Source: Reyranella sp. (lineage in GTDB: Bacteria; Pseudomonadota; Alphaproteobacteria; Reyranellales; Reyranellaceae). From it: DNA of 9,475 nt. A program made the position numbers and the translations under genes. Below the pieces are notes generated by a model, which was not told the DNA's origin, searched no databases, and saw nothing but the letters and a program-made list of their open reading frames with translations. The stretch covers positions 1 to 9,475 of the forward strand of contig JAKFVZ010000083.1 of the NCBI GenBank assembly GCA_021732965.1, read 5' to 3'. Every line of letters starts with the position of its first letter. Position 1 is the stretch's first letter. Below are positions 8,366-9,475 of the stretch, in pieces.

Positions 8366-8370
8366 CCTCC
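8366..8370 (-). promoter_or_regulatory. Ribosome binding site for the short-chain dehydrogenase
   Basis: GGAGG on the minus strand, 11 bases upstream of the ATG at 8354. It excludes the in-frame ATG at 8378, whose first codons would cover this site. Confidence 0.5.
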
Positions 8371-8438
8371 AAGATCATGGTGCTGCCCTGCCCTGCGATA
8401 CGCAAGCCTTGTCGCGAAGCCTTCCGTTGGAGAGAAAT

Positions 8439-8482
8439 GGATCCTTCGACTGCGCGCCTTCGGCGCTACGCTCAGGATGACA
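8439..8482 (-). repeat. Intergenic repeat, copy with a 17-base internal insertion
   Basis: The reverse complement reads TGTCATCCTGAGCGTAGCG, then 17 extra bases, then AAGGATCC. Without the insert it is the same repeat as at 6238-6263. The insert creates a small palindrome, GCGCC-TTC-GGCGC on the plus strand (8454-8466). It sits upstream of the short-chain dehydrogenase and faces the copy at 8523-8549. Confidence 0.8.
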
Positions 8483-8522
8483 ACGGTGGTGAGATTGACG
8501 CCGTGCGCCATCACACAAAATG

Positions 8523-8549
8523 TGTCATCCCGAGCGCAGCGAGGGATCC
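8523..8549 (+). repeat. Intergenic repeat, copy next to the ligase stop codon
   Basis: The 27-base copy TGTCATCCCGAGCGCAGCG followed by AGGGATCC ends four bases before the ligase stop (8554-8556). With 8439-8482 it forms an inverted pair, both outer ends being GGATCC, so the gap between ligase and dehydrogenase can fold into a long hairpin. A small ACACA-AAA-TGTGT palindrome (8513-8525) overlaps its left end. A terminator or attenuator role for the ligase transcript is inferred; no T-run is seen. Confidence 0.8.
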
Positions 8550-8553
8550 TTGC

Positions 8554-9475
8554 TCAGATCTCGATGACGCTCTCGCCGCCGGCGTAGAGCTTGTCTACCA
8601 GCGCCTTGCGGCGTTCCAGCGTGGCGCGCTGGTTGATGTAGCCCTTGTCGGTGATTTCCTGGCCGTCGACCTGTGGCGGCTCGGTCATCAGCAGCACGCG
8701 CTTCACGCGCATCGAGGAGCCGCGGCCCTCGGCGTTCATCCGGGCAAGGCCGTTCTTCACGGTATCGACCACGGCGGGATGGGCCAGCAGTTCGGCGAGC
8801 GGGAGTTGCGCGCCGCTGTCGTTGGCAAGCTGTCGGCAGGCGGCGACGTTGGGGAAACCCAGCAGGCCGACATACTCGCGGTCATGGCCACAGACCACGG
8901 CGTCCTGCAGCACCGGCGTGGCGGCGGCGATGGCCGTCGTGCGCAGCGTGCCGACCAGCACGAAGGTACCGCTGGTCAGCTTGAAATCCTCGACCACACG
9001 GCCGTCGAAAATCAGCCCCTGCTGCGGATCGTTCGGATCGACGAAGCGGCCGGCGTCGCCGATCCTGTAGAAGCCCTCCTCGTCGAACATCTGCGCCGTG
9101 AGGTCGGGTTGCTTGTGATAGCCCGGCGTCACGATCACGCTCTTCAGGCGCAGCTCGTAGCGGCCCTCCTCGCCGGTGGGCACCATCTTGAGCTGCACGC
9201 CGGGATAGGGAAGCCCCACGAGGCCGACGCGATCCGACGCCCAGTGAACGCTGGTCGCCGTCGGCGCCGTCTCGGTCGAGCCCCAGCCGGTGACGAAGGG
9301 AATGCGATAGCCGGTGCGCTTCACCGCCAGCACCTCCATGCGATCGTAGAGATCGCCCGGCAGTGTCGCGCCGCCGTAGGAGAGTACGTTGATGTTTTTG
9401 AAGAAGCGTTTGGCCAGGCTCTCGTCCTTTTCCAGCGCGGTGGCGAGCATCGCGTAGCCCGCCGGCACGTTGGAG
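8554..9475 (-). CDS. Feruloyl-CoA synthase-like AMP-forming acyl-CoA ligase (C-terminal ~306 residues)
   Basis: ANL-superfamily ligase that adenylates a carboxylic acid and then makes its CoA thioester. Only the C-terminal part is inside the window; reading runs in from the right edge as SNVPAGYAML, so the GTG at 9468 is an internal Val codon and not a start. Positions in the fragment: LSYGGATLPG (31-40), GWGSTETAP (63-71, the adenine-binding motif), YRIGDAGR with Asp140 (136-143, ribose contact), FDGRVVEDFKLTSG (156-169, hinge to the C-terminal domain), and ITDKGYINQR (274-283) with Lys277 as the probable adenylation lysine. EDFKLTSGT and DKGYINQR are typical of proteins annotated as feruloyl-CoA synthase, full length about 600 residues. 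The substrate may be another aryl or branched acid. It is followed on the same strand by a repeat pair and then the short-chain dehydrogenase. Confidence 0.9.
   Translation of the reverse strand, partial: SNVPAGYAMLATALEKDESLAKRFFKNINVLSYGGATLPGDLYDRMEVLAVKRTGYRIPFVTGWGSTETAPTATSVHWASDRVGLVGLPYPGVQLKMVPTGEEGRYELRLKSVIVTPGYHKQPDLTAQMFDEEGFYRIGDAGRFVDPNDPQQGLIFDGRVVEDFKLTSGTFVLVGTLRTTAIAAATPVLQDAVVCGHDREYVGLLGFPNVAACRQLANDSGAQLPLAELLAHPAVVDTVKNGLARMNAEGRGSSMRVKRVLLMTEPPQVDGQEITDKGYINQRATLERRKALVDKLYAGGESVIEI

Noticed and set aside
7618..8514. 298-codon minus-strand frame starting in the repeat region
   Set aside because: It overlaps the short-chain dehydrogenase in another frame, turns Arg-rich, and takes its first residues from the intergenic repeat.
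8439..8549. CRISPR-like repeats or attachment site
   Set aside because: The copies are inverted, not direct, and there is no regular spacing, integrase, tRNA or cas gene nearby.
9466..9468. GTG as start codon of the ligase
   Set aside because: The frame is open to the window edge, the preceding residues (SN) fit the family, and half of the adenylation domain would be missing.

Overview
This window is a GC-rich stretch of bacterial chromosome, densely packed with genes for acyl-CoA and aromatic or fatty acid metabolism. Gene content and codon use suggest a soil or freshwater alphaproteobacterium (Bradyrhizobium-, Reyranella- or Rhodospirillales-like). That placement is inferred, because no rRNA or marker gene is present. 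I see eight protein genes and no tRNA, rRNA, CRISPR array, insertion sequence or prophage gene. There is no gene-free stretch longer than about 200 bases.

Layout, left to right. Two acyl-CoA dehydrogenase genes lie in tandem on the minus strand: 1-1187, cut by the window edge about three codons before its end, and 1280-2476. They align without gaps at about 72% protein identity and are separated by a perfect 25-bp inverted repeat. Upstream of them on the same strand is a class III (CaiB/BaiF) CoA-transferase at 2611-3825. A second, distantly related class III CoA-transferase is divergent from it on the plus strand (3930-5057). Its stop codon overlaps the start of an HcaT-like major facilitator transporter (5057-6247). 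That transporter converges on a minus-strand pair: a short-chain dehydrogenase (7476-8354) and a D-threonine aldolase/DSD1-type PLP enzyme (6331-7479), with a 4-base ATGA overlap. At the right edge is the C-terminal half of a feruloyl-CoA synthase-like AMP-forming ligase (8554-9475, minus, start outside the window).

The genes fit a catabolic theme. An organic acid is imported (HcaT-like carrier) and turned into a CoA thioester by the ligase or a CoA-transferase. It is then alpha,beta-dehydrogenated by the acyl-CoA dehydrogenases. The dehydrogenase/aldolase-family pair is probably a separate transcriptional unit acting on a hydroxy or beta-hydroxy-amino substrate. The substrates cannot be read from the sequence.

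Non-coding structure: two intergenic repeat families are visible. One is the 25-bp perfect hairpin between the dehydrogenases. The other is a 26-27-base repeat with core GAGCGCAGCGAAGGATC, present four times as two head-to-head pairs (6238-6323 and 8439-8549). I found no convincing new biological system. The most interesting items are the repeats, patchy DNA identity between the tandem dehydrogenases, and the coupled gene pairs.
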